Positions 1 to 10,653 of a stretch of 64,000 bases of DNA are shown one piece after another; the first letter of the stretch is position 1; every line of letters starts with the position of its first letter. Both the position numbers and the translations under genes were made by a program. The DNA is from Xiphophorus maculatus (lineage: Eukaryota; Chordata; Actinopteri; Cyprinodontiformes; Poeciliidae). The notes under the pieces are model-generated. The model was given only the letters and a program-made list of their open reading frames with translations, ran no database searches and had not been told where the DNA came from. The stretch spans positions 4,246,560 to 4,310,559 of the forward strand of contig NC_036458.1 of NCBI RefSeq assembly GCF_002775205.1. Direction: 5' to 3'.

Positions 1-1980
1 GTCGAGGCGATCGGAGCTGTGGCCACAAGGTTGTCGGTGCCTGTTGCGGCGGCAACCCTCGAACCCGTTGGTGGACACCTTCGGTGAGGGATGCTGTCAG
101 GCTGAAAAGGGAGTCCTATCGGGCCTTTTTGGCCTGTGGGACCCCGGAAGCAGCTGATGGGTACCGGCATGCGGCTCTGGTGGTTACTGAGGCGAAAACT
201 CGGGTGTGGGAGGAGTTTGGAGAGGCCATGGAGAAAGACTTCCGTACAGCTTTGAGGCGATTCTGGTCCACCATCTGGCGTCTCATTAGGGGGAAGCAGT
301 GCAGCACCAACACTGTTTATAGTGGGGATGGTGTGATGCTGACCTCAACTCGGGATGTTGTGGGCCGGTGGGCAGAATACTTCGAAGACCTTCTCAATCC
401 CACCAACATGCCTTCCATTGAGGAAGCTGAGTCTGGGGACTCTGGGTTGGGCTCTCCAATCTCTGGGGACGAGGTCGCTGAGGTGGTTAAAAAGCTCCTC
501 GGTGGCAAGGCTCCGGGGGTGGATGAGATCCGCCCGGAGTTCCTTAAAGCTCTGGATGTTGTAGGGTTGTGTTGGCTGACGTGGCTCTGCAATATCGCAT
601 GGACATCGGGGGCAGTTTCCCTAGATTGACAGACTGGGGTGGTGGTCCCCCTGTTCAAAAAGGGGGACCAGAAGGTGTGCTCCAATTGTAGGGGGTCACA
701 GTCTTAAGACTCCCTGGCAAGGTCTATTCAGGGGTCCTGGAGAGGAGGGTCAGTCGGATAGTCAAACCTCGGATTCAGGAAAAGCAGTGTGGTTTTCGTC
801 CTGATTGTGGAACACTGGACCAGCTCTACACCCTCAGCAGGGTCCTGGAGGGTTCTGGGAGTTCACCCAACATGTCTACATGTGTTTTGTGGACTTGGAG
901 AAGGCATTCGACCGTGTCCCTCGGGGAGCCCTGTTGGGGGTTCTCCGGGAGTATGGTGTACCAGGCCCTTTGATACGGGCTGTCAGGTCCCTGTATAACC
1001 GGTGTCAGAGTCTGGTCCGCATTGCCGGCAGTAAGTTGGGCTCGTTTCAGGTGAAAGTTGGACTCTGTCAAGGCTGCCCTTTGTCACCGATTCTGTTCAT
1101 TAATTTTATGAACAGAATTTCTAGGCGCAGCCAAGGTGTTGAGGGGATCCGTTTTGGTGGCCTTGGGATCTCATCTCTGCTTTTTGCAGATGATGTGGTC
1201 CTTTTGGCTCCATCAGGAAGTGATCTGCAGCTCTCGCTGGAGCGGTTCGCAGCCGAGTGTGAAGCGGCTGGGATGGCAATCAGTGCCTCCAAATCCGAGG
1301 CCATGGTCTTGAGCCGGAAAAGGGTAGAGTGCCTTCTCCGGGTCGGGGGCGGGGGGGGGTGTCCTGCCCCAAGTGGAGGAGTTCAAGTATCTTGGGATCT
1401 TGTTCACGAATGAGGGAAGAAGAGAGCGGGAGATCGACAGGCGGATTGATGCAGCGTCTGCTGTCAAGCTGGAGCTGTACTGGTCCGTCGTGGTGAAGAG
1501 AGAGCTGAGCCAAAAAGCGAAGCTCTCGATTTACCGGTCGATCTACGTTCCCACGTCATGACCGAAAGAACGAGATCGCGGATACAAGCGGCCGAAATGG
1601 GTTTTCTCCGTAGGGTGGCTGGGCTCTCCCTTAGAGATAGGGTGAGAAGCTCAGTCATCCGGGAGGGACTCAGAGTAGAGCCGCTGCTCCTTCACATCGA
1701 GAGGAGCCAGTTGAGGTGGCTCGGGCATCTGGTCAGGATGCCTCCTGGACGCCTCCCTGGTGAGGTGTTCAGGGCACGTCCCACCGGGAGGAGGCCCCGG
1801 GGAAGACCCAGGACACGCTGGAGGGACTGTGTGTCTCGGCTGGCCTGGGAACACCTTGGGATTCTCCCGGAGGAGCTGGAAGAAGTGGCCGGGGAGAGGG
1901 AAGTCTGGGCCTCCCTTCTGAAGCTGCTACCCCCGCGACCCGACCCCGGATAAACGGAAGAAGATGGATGGATGGACAAT
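1..1980 (+). mobile_element. Rex3-like RTE non-LTR retrotransposon, 5' cut by window edge, degenerate
   Basis: The plus strand carries a broken endonuclease/reverse-transcriptase polyprotein. The part before RT lies at 84-629. The RT core at 805-1413 shows a DLEKAFDRVP block near 890-920 and a FADDVVLL catalytic block near 1185-1210. The C-terminal part is in another frame at 1373-1561, then 1558-1953. A stop at about 627, a lost segment near 630-800 and a G-run frameshift near 1350-1370 show that it is dead. The 3' end is very short and finishes in GATG/GGAT tandem units (1964-1980), as in the Rex3/RTE family of fish. It sits about 85 bp upstream of the claudin A exon-1 acceptor, so it has invaded that gene's leader intron. 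Family assignment comes from the RT sequence and tail, not from alignment. Confidence 0.85.
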
Positions 1981-2063
1981 GGATGGTTGACTGCTACCAA
2001 AGCCAGAGAATATATTGCAGTAATTTCTTTAATTATTTGCTTTCTGCTGTTATCTTTTGCAGA

Positions 2064-3002
2064 ATGAGATCCTCAGCAGTTCAGATGGTTTGTGTGGCCC
2101 TTGGGGCCCTCGGCCTGATTGGGGTCATCAGGTGTTGCACCAGTCCTCAGTGGACCAGTGCTTCATTCACTGGAGCAAACATTGTTACTGAACAGGTAAC
2201 TATATATTGTGTTAAATAGAGACAATCAAAAGGCTTGTTATGGTTGAAATTATCATAGTTGTGTTTAGGTAGCTTTTATGGTTTACACCAACGATCACTA
2301 ATCTGGCTTTTCATGGTGCTGATGGCGTCTTCCTCTCTGAGTGGCCTTTCAGCCCATGTTTGGTAAATGAGTCATTTCATTCCCAAAGAAGTCTACAAAG
2401 TTTCTGCCATTTAGGAAACAGAAATAAATTCAATGTCTATTTGATTTAATATATAGAAAATATAGAACATATTTAATATTTTGTTTCTGTGTCTTTAGGT
2501 GATTTATGAAGGTCTATGGATGGAATGCGTGATGCAAAGAACTGGACAGATGCAGTGCAAAGTGTACGACTCCTTTCTGGTACTATCCTCTGACCTTCAG
2601 GCTAGCCGCTCCATGACCATCATCAGCTGCGTCCTCTGTGGGCTCAGCCTCCTCATCTTGTTTTTGGGTGCCGACTTCACCGCATATGTTCAGAACGAAG
2701 ACACCAAGCCCAAACTCAGCCTGGTGGCCGCAGTGGGCCTGATGCTGGCCGGCCTGCTGGTGATCATCCCGGTCAGCCGGGTGGCACATACCTTAATAAG
2801 AGATTTCTACAACCCTACGTTAATGAATCCCCAGAAGAGAGAGCCGGGAGCGTGTATCTATATCGGCTGGGCAGCCGGTGTGATATTGATCCTGACTGGA
2901 GTTCTGCTCTGCTGCTTCAGCAGACCCAGACCCAGCAGCTCTAATACAACCACCACGTACTACAGCAACAGAGCTTCAGGTCCAAACGACGTTGTAATTT
3001 AG
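2064..3002 (+). CDS. claudin-like tight-junction protein A (2 coding exons, 211 aa)
   Basis: The exons are 2064-2195 (44 codons) and 2499-3002, joined in phase 0 with a GT donor at 2196 and an AG acceptor ending 2498. The ATG lies just after a TTTTGCAG acceptor, so a non-coding exon should precede it; I do not see one in the window. The protein has four hydrophobic segments (about residues 8-26, 82-100, 116-136, 160-182). It carries the claudin first-loop signature: W30, G49-L50-W51, C54 and C64 with nine residues between the cysteines, and the conserved Arg81 before TM2. Claudins seal or form pores in paracellular junctions. Two points are odd. The intron falls just before the GLW motif, whereas many claudin-3/4-like genes are intronless. 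The C-terminus ends DVVI rather than the usual YV PDZ ligand. Best matches by eye are claudin-3/4-like fish proteins; the exact orthologue is not assigned. Confidence 0.9.
2285..2400 (-). mobile_element. fossil of Tc1-like transposase in claudin A intron
   Basis: The intron between the claudin A coding exons holds a block beginning near ACTAATCTGGCTTTTCATGG. It recurs nearly unchanged in the claudin E intron (about 46140-46255). The minus-strand reading resembles a fragment of a Tc1-family transposase, and in E it adjoins a longer, clearer Tc1 piece. The same fossil in both introns suggests that the insertion predates the duplication giving A and E. Confidence 0.55.
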
Positions 3003-3680
3003 AGGTTTTATGGAAGGGGCTGGTGTCCAATGGACAGGCAGATAAGGGAGTAGAGTTGATAAAAACCATGAAGACGACAACATAATTTTATTTGTTGGTG
3101 CTTGAAGGATTGTAGTTTGTACATGTTCATTTCCAATATTTTGAAATGTTGCTTAAAATGTAAGTTTAAAAACATACGCATAAACAAGGTGCAAGATGCA
3201 AAAGTCTTTCTGCAGGAAAATAAGATTTCAGTCACAATTTTTCCAAGACAACTTAAATGACAATTGTGTTTGCTTATATAATCCTGTTCACTTCTCTGTC
3301 ATTTCTTTTTGTTTTGTATTCATTTATAGAAAGCTCCCAACCAAATGGGCCTCGGGAAATAATTTTATGAGTGTGTTTCTCAGATTCTCTTCAGCTTCTG
3401 CATTGCTTTCTACTGACGAAACATTTACTATAAGTTGGTTTGTTCTATTTTTGTTTCTTTACAATGATCAGCATAGATCATTAAAGCTTTGCCAGATACA
3501 AATGTTTTCATAAAAAGGAATAAAATGCATCAAAAAACACAGAAGACTCAGTTTCAAAACTTTGTAAACAAACTTTGTTTTGCTTAAAAAAATTAAACAA
3601 AGCAAATTTAAATTACATCATAAAAGATTTGTGGTAACCATCTGCTGTTTTAATCCTTTACTTTGATTCTTTCTAAAAGA
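3003..3680 (+). other. claudin A 3' UTR and poly(A) signal
   Basis: The sequence after the stop contains a block (about 3007-3080) that recurs after every claudin copy in this array, beginning near TTTATGGAAGGGGCTGG. An AATAAA at 3519-3524 is a plausible polyadenylation signal. It is followed by an AT-rich stretch without genes up to the ERV target-site duplication at 3681. Confidence 0.6.
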
Positions 3681-3684
3681 AGAG

Positions 3685-4029
3685 TGTCGTGGAAGAAAAA
3701 CTAGTTCCAAACACTCTTCAGGTAAAATCACTCAATCAAGTTTATTCATGAATTCTGCACAACTCAGAGAACTCATAGGACAATCAATAATGAAGCAAGT
3801 CTGAACGGAAAGCTCTGCCAGGCAGAGGCAACACATGAGTTTTATACAAAGGGATAAGGGATCCAAAGCCTGGGAAACAGACTGGTTCCCATGCAGCTGG
3901 GAAAAACAACGTCCAACCTTGTGCATGTAACTCAAACAGTTCAAACTTGGTGGGAATATACAGGAACTTAGAATAAACATATAGCAATACAACTAACAGG
4001 TGTGACCTTACTGTAATTTTTCCACATCA
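3685..4029 (-). repeat. ERV long terminal repeat (3' LTR in element orientation)
   Basis: On the plus strand it begins TGTCGTGGAAG and ends CCACATCA. The inner part (about 3828-4029) is nearly identical to 7267-7469. It sits next to the AGAG target duplication at 3681-3684. Confidence 0.75.
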
Positions 4030-4811
4030 TTTTGATTATAAGTAAATATGTAATATTTATTATTAATCATCATTGACCTCCGTGGATAAAAGATATAACA
4101 TAACACTATCCTGGAAGATGTAACAAAAAGAGAAAAAATCAACAGCAAACAAAACACATATATGCAAGATATGAAAAACCTACCGGCATTCACCCATTCA
4201 ACCCTGTAACAATATGACTGTTTGGTAGGAAAAGTTATCCTGCAACCCCTCCTTGCCAGGGAGGCGGATCTGTATATGTTTGTCCAGGAAAATCGTGGAG
4301 GTATCAGAGCAATGACTGAAGACAGGAAAAAAAAAAAAATCAAGAACAATAATAGTAAGGGAAAAAAAAGTTATATAAAAGCTAAAACCAAAAGTAAAAA
4401 AAACCCAACAAACAAAGAATAACATCAAGTAGTAAAAAAAAAAAAAGTCTGTCGGAAAAAAAAGTCAAGATTCATAGAAAACATCCCCTATAAGTAGCTA
4501 GAAAAACAATTTGTACTGAACAACATATATGTCTTTGAGCAATTTAAAACCAATGTCACAACAACAATTCGTAACAAGGTAACACCCTACTCCAACTGAA
4601 ACTTAAAAAGGAAAAAACTAAAAAGCAAAAAAAAAAACTAACATGTTGCCAGATAAAATTAAATGTAAAATCAAAACATAAAATGCATATTTAGAACATG
4701 CAGAAAAGATAGGCATTTGTTTTGTGAAACATAGACATTTCTGTAATGTGCAAAGCAGGATAGGAAAGCTAAGCTAGGCTTAGCTTCCAGGCTTGTACAG
4801 GCTTGAAAATA

Positions 4812-5284
4812 TCAATGATCATCACTACTTAAAGACAAAAAAAGAAACATTAACATTACCCTCCTCATCGCTGGAGGACAAAACGTCCAAGTCATCAGAA
4901 TCATCAGGTAGATAGAGTTATGGAACTGATCAGTTGTGTGTGTAAGGAAAGTGTATTTTAAGAGACGAATATTAATGAAACTTTCTACTAACCGTTTAAG
5001 TAGGGGAATCACACAGCAAGACAAGATCATTAATATCCCCAACACAATAAACGCCAGTGTGAGAAGTTTTATTAGGAGTTGTTTCCAACCGTTAACTGAA
5101 AGCCACGAGAACCAATCGGATGGAGAAGCATGGTCATCATGAAGAGCGTTCTTCAGAGCTGTCAGGTTAGACAGTGCATTAGCAATAGCACCACCATCTT
5201 CGTCATTAGCTGGAATAAAAGTACAACAAGAAGCACCCACCATTACACAAACTCCCCCTGTAGAAGCTGTTAGTTGATCTACAT
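4812..5284 (-). pseudogene. ERV env transmembrane subunit, C-terminal part
   Basis: The minus-strand reading shows a CX6CC motif (CVMVGASCC), a downstream WFSWL membrane-proximal block, a hydrophobic membrane anchor and a cytoplasmic tail. These are typical of gammaretrovirus-type Env TM subunits. The reading is cut on its upstream side by the hAT insertion at 5285, which separates it from the fusion-peptide and heptad region beyond 6111. It is not an intact gene, although the 4812-5284 stretch itself stays open. Confidence 0.75.
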
Positions 5285-6110
5285 CAGTGGTTCTTAACCT
5301 GGGTTCGGTCGAACCCCAGGGGTTCGATGAGTCGGTCTCAGGGGTTCGGCGGAGCCTCTGCCGCGGAGGCAAAGACACACTTGTGTAAAGTCGTGATGAC
5401 GCCCCGCTTGGCCATCGCTTGCTGCAGAGGACCATGTTACATTGCTTGGCCAATCAGGGCTGCGGGGAATTTAGTGCACGCAGTATCAGCGGCTGTCGTA
5501 GTTGTACATCGTGTGGTTTCTTTCTTAATATTTTAATCCATACTAAATATGTCGAGCAAAAAGAGAAGAAAATGAACAGAGTTTGCTCTGAAGATGCACT
5601 TGCCAAGGTGAAGCCACGCCTCTCTGCACTGGTCTCCCAAAGACAACAGCAGAAGTCACACTGATTTGCAGGTATGTCATCTGTGCAAAACTTTATTCTG
5701 GCCCCAAATAAGTATTTTGTGGATTCCAAACAACAAAAAACTAATTAAATTTAAAATAAAACAAATAGGTTATTAAAATTTTTTTTTAATTTTTGAAAAA
5801 AATCCAAATTTATTTTTAATTAGTAAAATAGTAAAAAAATATTTTTGGGGGCTGAAATCCTTTTATGGGGCCGAAATATTGTTTGGGGGCCAGAATAAAG
5901 TAACACTGTAACTTGCTGTGAGTTCATGGTTTTGTTCTTTGAGCAAAGGTGACGTTCATGCACGGCTCATTTTGTGCACCAGCAAAAAACATATACCTAT
6001 GTCTTGAATTTGGGAAAAAAAATTATTTTATTTATCACTAAAGAAGGGTTCGGTGACTGCGCATATGAAACTGATGGGTTCGGTACCTCATAAAAGGTTA
6101 AGAACCACTG
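5285..6110. mobile_element. hAT non-autonomous derivative inserted in ERV env
   Basis: Terminal inverted repeats read CAGTGGTTCTTAACC at the left end and GGTTAAGAACCACTG at the right. The flanking 8-mers ATCTACAT (5277-5284) and ATCTAGAA (6111-6118) are a degraded 8-bp target duplication. Inside, at about 5549-5664 on the plus strand, are a short MSSKKRRK start and a segment ending QQQKSH before a stop. These resemble the N- and C-terminal ends of a ZBED/hAT transposase brought together by internal deletion. The rest is AT-rich filler. Confidence 0.75.
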
Positions 6111-6118
6111 ATCTAGAA

Positions 6119-6900
6119 CCATTCCATTTTGAAGAGCCATTAGCCTTAACGATGTTACTTCAACTTTAGCTGCTCCAAGACCAACCAAAACATCATTAAC
6201 AAATGACTCAAACCTGTAACTCAAAGTTTCCACAAGAAGCATAACTTGACCAATACCTATAGAAGGGAGGAAGGGTAGAACAGCCTGCTGACCCCGAGTC
6301 CACAACCTGCTATCCTCTGGAACAGTCGAACCCAAATTGGGCCACGCGGGTCTGTGGGTGATCTGCGGACCCGTCGGTGTTGCCCTTGAAGTTCTACACT
6401 GCCAACAACATAGGAATGCTTTGCTACAACTGGGGCACACCTACCGGCCCAATATGTTGGGAGAAACAGGTACAGGGAATATCCACAGAGCCAGAACATA
6501 TCAAGTCGGGGCAAAGTGCCAAGGGCATCTGGCACCTGGTAATAAGGGGAACAGATAGTTCCCGGTAGGAATCAATTCCACAGTTTTTTTTTACAGTGCA
6601 CTGTACAATGAAACATCTTTTTGAATGCTGACATGCGCTCAGAAAACATTACATTTGGGTCAGCAGGTGAAATAATCCAATCAGTCTCATTTTTACACGC
6701 ATGATTAAATGATCCTACATCACTCCATTCACAAATTTTGTGATTTTGCCAAAGGAATGTGTGGGTAAGAGTCAGGAACACAAAAACACTGCCTCTGATC
6801 AGCTGAGAGAGAGACAGCCAGAGCCGCTGTGTGTGTGATCCAAAACAAAGCAGATGCTGACAGTTTCTCAGAAGGAGCTCTGAACCATCGCTTCTCATAA
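6119..6900 (-). pseudogene. ERV env surface subunit and N-terminal TM region remnant
   Basis: Minus-strand readings at about 6572-6898 (a leader-like hydrophobic segment and surface-domain start), 6257-6535 (contains a WLCG block followed by a CAPV block) and about 6119-6290 (fusion-peptide/heptad-like stretch) follow one another in Env order but in different frames. Frameshifts therefore break the surface subunit. The reading lines up with the TM remnant on the other side of the hAT insertion. Confidence 0.65.
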
Positions 6901-7094
6901 ACTCAATCAGCTCCTAATGAAACATTAGAAACGCAGCTTAATTCATCAGGCTGTTTATTATCGGAAAAAGGGGAAATTAAAGTTTTCACTTCTGCAAGAA
7001 GTTGTTGTGCAAGAGTTGAATTTGGAAGCTTCCATTCATATACATAGAAAGAGACTCAAATTTGAGCAGATGAGTCAAATTTCACAGCTGTGTG

Positions 7095-7205
7095 AGTCCA
7101 ATCAGACTGTGATGCAACTTTTACACCCTCCGGTGTTGAGACAAGATCAATCCCTAATCGGCACATCAGATCTCGCCCTATAAGATTTACTGGGCAAATA
7201 TCTGA
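7095..7205 (-). pseudogene. ERV protease C-terminal fragment
   Basis: The minus strand contains a CPVNLIGRDLM block, the C-terminal signature of retroviral aspartic proteases. Only about 35 residues remain. It is followed within about 200 bp by env, so most of pol has been deleted. Confidence 0.6.
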
Positions 7206-7264
7206 CAACAAAAATAAATGTTTTTACTTTCACTTTGCCCCGACTTGATATGTTCTGGCTCCCT

Positions 7265-7469
7265 ATACCAACACATGAGTTTTATACAAAAGGGATAAGG
7301 GATCCAAAGCCTGGGAAACAGACTGGTTCCCATGCAGTAGGAAAAACAACGTCCAACCTTGTGCATGTAACCCAAATAGTTCAAACTTGGTGGGAATATA
7401 CAGGAACTTAGAATAAACATATAGCAATACAACTAACAGGTGTGACCTTACTTTAATTTTTCCACATCA
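7265..7469 (-). repeat. truncated ERV LTR (5' LTR in element orientation)
   Basis: This is about 200 bp nearly identical to 3828-4029. It lacks the outer 140 bp of the complete LTR and adjoins AGAG at 7470-7473. Its inner edge touches a short inverted patch (7226-7255) complementary to env sequence at about 6489-6517. Confidence 0.7.
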
Positions 7470-7473
7470 AGAG

Positions 7474-8120
7474 TTGTCTACATTGATTTATAAGTTAAAA
7501 TACAGTACTGCATTAAAAGCACATGTACAGCTGTTTCTGAACTTTCTTCACAACGTGTTCTATAACAAGTTTAAAGTCAACAGGTGTTTGATTATTCAAA
7601 CACATGTACAATTAAGTGATTGGCCTGAAATACCAGTTCAACAAGAACTGGTATTTAAGCCGTCCTCCTCATCACGCTGTTCACATTTTGACACAAGACA
7701 AAGACGAACCCAACAACTGATCAGCTTGGTGAGGCGAAGCTTTAAACAGGATGCTCTCAGACGGAAGAGGCCTCTGAGGTTCAAGCGTCATCCGCAGTTT
7801 TCAACAGAGATGCAGAGACTAAAAGAGTCACAAAAAGAAATGAAAGTAAACATATTTTGGTCAAATCCCACACTGATGACCGCTTCACTGTAAACTGTCC
7901 CCTGTGGATGATGATAAATGCCACTTGTAACACTCTAGCTACATAATAGATCTCAACCAAGGATTTAGTTTACCTAAACATAATATAAGAACATAAATAA
8001 TTTGGATTAGAAGGTTTGGATAAATACAGAAGACGTGAAATTAATAAGACTCCGACTATTTTGTTTCACAATCACAATCCTTACTTTCAAACGTTTCCTG
8101 GTTACACCATTCGAGAAGGA
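7474..8120. other. intergenic, no gene recognised
   Basis: No similarity to the claudin unit could be followed. A stretch near 7690-7735 shares CCAACAACTGATC with the claudin E leader exon and is followed by GTGAGG. This may be a relic leader exon, but the match is too short to call. Confidence 0.4.
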
Positions 8121-8896
8121 CCTCGCTGCAGCAAACAGAGAGGGGCGGGACGGACCACTGTCAGTCTCAGACCTTATTTCGAAATGGGACCATTGCACTC
8201 CGGAAGTGAAGGGGGCGCTATTTCCTATATTATCCGCGATCTCCCGTTTTTATTTTCTTTTGATATCTGTGATATATCTTCACCTTTAGGATGTAGTTGA
8301 ACTTTCGGCATGTATTTGAACTTGTCTCTTTTATTTACTTCAGCATAGCTCACAGTCTTTAACAAATTCTGTAGCTTTCTGTGGACTTCTAAATCTTCTT
8401 CTTAGTCACATCTTTTCGGGCCTGCTACTGCTCTACATCTTTAAGAAAATTAAAAAATATGGTGTTTTATAGGATAATTTATCTTTTACGGTGCCAGTAA
8501 TGCTGAAATTAACAATAAATAATAAAGACTTTGTGGTATTCTGATTTAGTAATGTAATTATTAGTTGATACCACCCCACGCCACTAGAGGCAGTAGCAGG
8601 CCCGAAAAGACGCAACTAAGTAGCAGATTTAGAAGTACACCGAAAGCTACTGAATTTGTTAAAAACTGTGAGCTGCGCTGAAGTAAATAAAAGAGAAAGG
8701 TCAAATACATACTGAGAGTGAAAATCCTTCCGAAAGATGAATATCAGATTTCAAAAGAAAATAAAAACGGGAGACCGTGGATAATATAAAAAAAATAGCG
8801 CCCCCTTCACTTCCGGAGTGCAATGGTCCCATTTCCAAATAAGGTATGATACTGACAGTGGTCCGGCCCCGCCCCTTTCTGTTTGCTGCAGCGAGG
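8121..8896. repeat. large inverted repeat (about 310-bp arms, about 155-bp spacer)
   Basis: The left arm (8121-8433, beginning CCTCGCTGCAGCAAAC) is the reverse complement, with scattered mismatches, of the right arm (8588-8896, ending GTTTGCTGCAGCGAGG). The inner ends meet at TCTTTTCGGGCCTGCTACTG and its complement. The spacer (about 8434-8587) is AT-rich with no coding. It could be a foldback-type DNA element or an inverted duplication. No target duplication is evident. Confidence 0.8.
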
Positions 8897-8994
8897 TGTA
8901 CAGTCTGCGCTCTGAGAGGGAGGTGGTGGGCGGGACATTGCGCCATTTGGCAGCAGTTAGTGCTTTTTATGTGAAAAGTTAACCTTTTGAGTGT

Positions 8995-9126
8995 TGATCA
9001 TACGAAAAAGGATTAGGGCCACCGAAAAAAAAAAGAATTCTGACTTTAAAGTCAGAATTCTGAGATTAAAGTCAGAATTCTTTTTTTTTTTTTTTGGGTG
9101 GCCCTAATCCTCTTCTGTATGATCAT
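8995..9126. mobile_element. short palindromic MITE, copy 1
   Basis: The ends GGATTAGGGCCACC and GGTGGCCCTAATCC flank repeats of AATTCTGACTTTAAAGTC type and poly-A/poly-T runs, giving one near-perfect hairpin. A second copy lies at 20531-20624. Confidence 0.75.
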
Positions 9127-9838
9127 GACAATAATTCACCATAAAATGATGAGAATGACACACTTTCTTCCTCCATTTAAATGAGTAAGTAGACAGTGTT
9201 TGTAGGAGGCTGCCATCGAAGCCCACATTTGAAAAATATATTTATCCATATCCACCTTCAGGAACAACAGTCACACTCAGGTCCACTATATTTATTCTAA
9301 CAAGAAAGAAAATGAAGTTGGTGGTTGAAGGGATAAGAGGTTCGACAAACATGTTGGCCTAAAAATGTTGGAATTTTTCTAGTAACTAAAAAATTGCTGT
9401 TTGTGATGCATCAAAGCTCATAATTACTTCAAAAGACGTATATCTTTTGTTACATTTTTCACCCATGGAAGTCACCATTTTTGATGATGCGTTTTGGTCC
9501 ATTTTGTACTGAAATCTACAGAGTAAACACAGGAAGGCTAACTTTACCAGAGTTGTTGTTCACCATATTGTGCACAAAAAACAAAACAGGCATAAAAGAG
9601 AAACACTTTAGAGCTGTGGATAAGTCTGAAGCTGTTGAAAACATTTAATGCAGTAACAGTAAAATGAAAATTAAATTTAGATTTTTTATTTATTTTTTTT
9701 ACAGGTTTATAAGAGGTACCACTTTGGGTCACACAGAATAAAAGCATTGGTTTTTGCTTTTAATTCTCTTATTACAACTAGAAACTAGTTATCAGGACTG
9801 AATTTTGGGTGGAGGAAGAGCTTGGAAACCAGAGGGCT
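9127..9838. other. intergenic, no gene recognised
   Basis: This is AT-rich sequence without coding potential that I can support. TTTATTTATT near 9686-9696 would be a minus-strand AATAAA for the gene at 10654-11703, but it lies almost 1 kb past that stop. Confidence 0.4.
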
Positions 9839-9839
9839 C

Positions 9840-10490
9840 CAAGCTCTTCGGTCGTCACGGCCCCGCGGGCTCCTAGCTCCTGTTTGCCACGGCCCCGCGG
9901 GCTCCTAGCTCCTGTTTGCCACGGCCCCGCGGGCTCCTAGTTTCTGGTTGCCACGGCCCCGCGGGCTCCTAGCTCCTGTTTGCCACGGCCCCGCGGGCTC
10001 CTAGCTCCTGGTTGCCACGGCCCCGCGGGCTAATAGCTTCTGGTTGAATCGGCCCTGCGGGCTCCTAGCTTCTGGTTTCCAAAGACCCACAGGCTGCTAG
10101 CTTTTCGGTTGCCTTGGCCCTGCGGGCTCCTAGTGTCTGGTTGAATCGGCCCCGCAGGCTAATAGCTTCTGGTTGCCTTGGCCTTGCGGGCTCCCAGCTT
10201 CTCGGTTGCCACAGCCCCGCGGGCCACTAGCTTCTCGGTTGCATCGGCCCCCCAGGTTCCGAGCACCTCGGTGACCAAAGCCCCCCAGGCTCCGAGCACC
10301 TTGGTGCCCGCAGCCCCCCAGGCTCCAAGCACCTCAGAGCCCACAGCCCCCAAGGCTCTAAGCCCCTCGGTGCCCACAGCCCCCCAGGCTCCAAGCACCT
10401 CAGAGCTCACGTCCCCTCGGTGCCCGGAGCCCCCCCAGGCTCCAATCACGTCAGTGCCCACAGGACCCCAGGCTCCTAGCCGCGGGGTTG
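9840..10490. repeat. GC-rich minisatellite, 32-bp units changing to 33-bp units
   Basis: From about 9858 to 10170 the unit is 32 bp, built on GGCCCCGCGGGCTCCTAGCT with many SacII-like CCGCGG cores. From about 10240 to 10490 a related 33-bp unit built on GCCCCCCAGGCTCCGAGCAC takes over. Because 33 is divisible by three, the second half stays open in frames on both strands (Ala-Pro-rich on plus, Gly-Ala-Trp-rich on minus). This probably explains those readings without any coding. The array begins about 160 bp 3' of the stop of the minus-strand gene at 10654-11703. Confidence 0.85.
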
Positions 10491-10653
10491 TGGCGCTAGA
10501 AGTCATCGCCACAACCCCGCGGACTCCTAGCTCCTTCACTCCTGCAGCCCTGTGGTCTCCAAGCTCCTCCAACACTGAAGCCCTTTTAAGGCTCCCTATT
10601 AGACACTTTAGTCCTTGCATGTGTCTCTAGTTCTGTCAAGGGTTTTTTCCAAA

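Larger units (their letters stand above)
3685..7469 (-). mobile_element. degraded endogenous retrovirus, internally deleted, minus strand
   Basis: A 345-bp LTR (3685-4029) and a partial second LTR (about 7265-7469) share about 200 bp and bound the element. TG...CA ends and a 4-bp target duplication AGAG (3681-3684 and 7470-7473) mark the insertion. Minus-strand internal remnants run from a short protease piece (about 7095-7205) straight into env (6900 down to about 4812). Gag, most of pol and the primer-binding region are not visible. A hAT derivative (5285-6110) splits env. The region 4030-4811 is A-rich with no recognisable coding. The 4-bp duplication and the env type fit a gamma/epsilon-like fish ERV, which is inference. 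This is a dead copy. Confidence 0.8.

Noticed and set aside
7474-7893. 139-residue plus-strand reading after the ERV
   Set aside because: No domain, no supporting splice sites, and only a short match to a claudin leader exon.
9858-10170. CRISPR-like array of 32-bp repeats
   Set aside because: The units are head-to-tail with no unique spacers, in a vertebrate genome. It is a minisatellite.
10159-10620. Minus-strand Gly-Ala-Trp repeat reading just after the orphan gene stop
   Set aside because: Same repeat artefact. It starts 34 bases after a real stop and has no sign of a separate gene.
10178-10630. Plus-strand Ala-Pro-Ser-rich, mucin-like reading of 150 codons
   Set aside because: It lies wholly in the 33-bp minisatellite, the minus strand is equally open, and the 32-bp half of the array breaks the frame. 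Repeat periodicity explains it.
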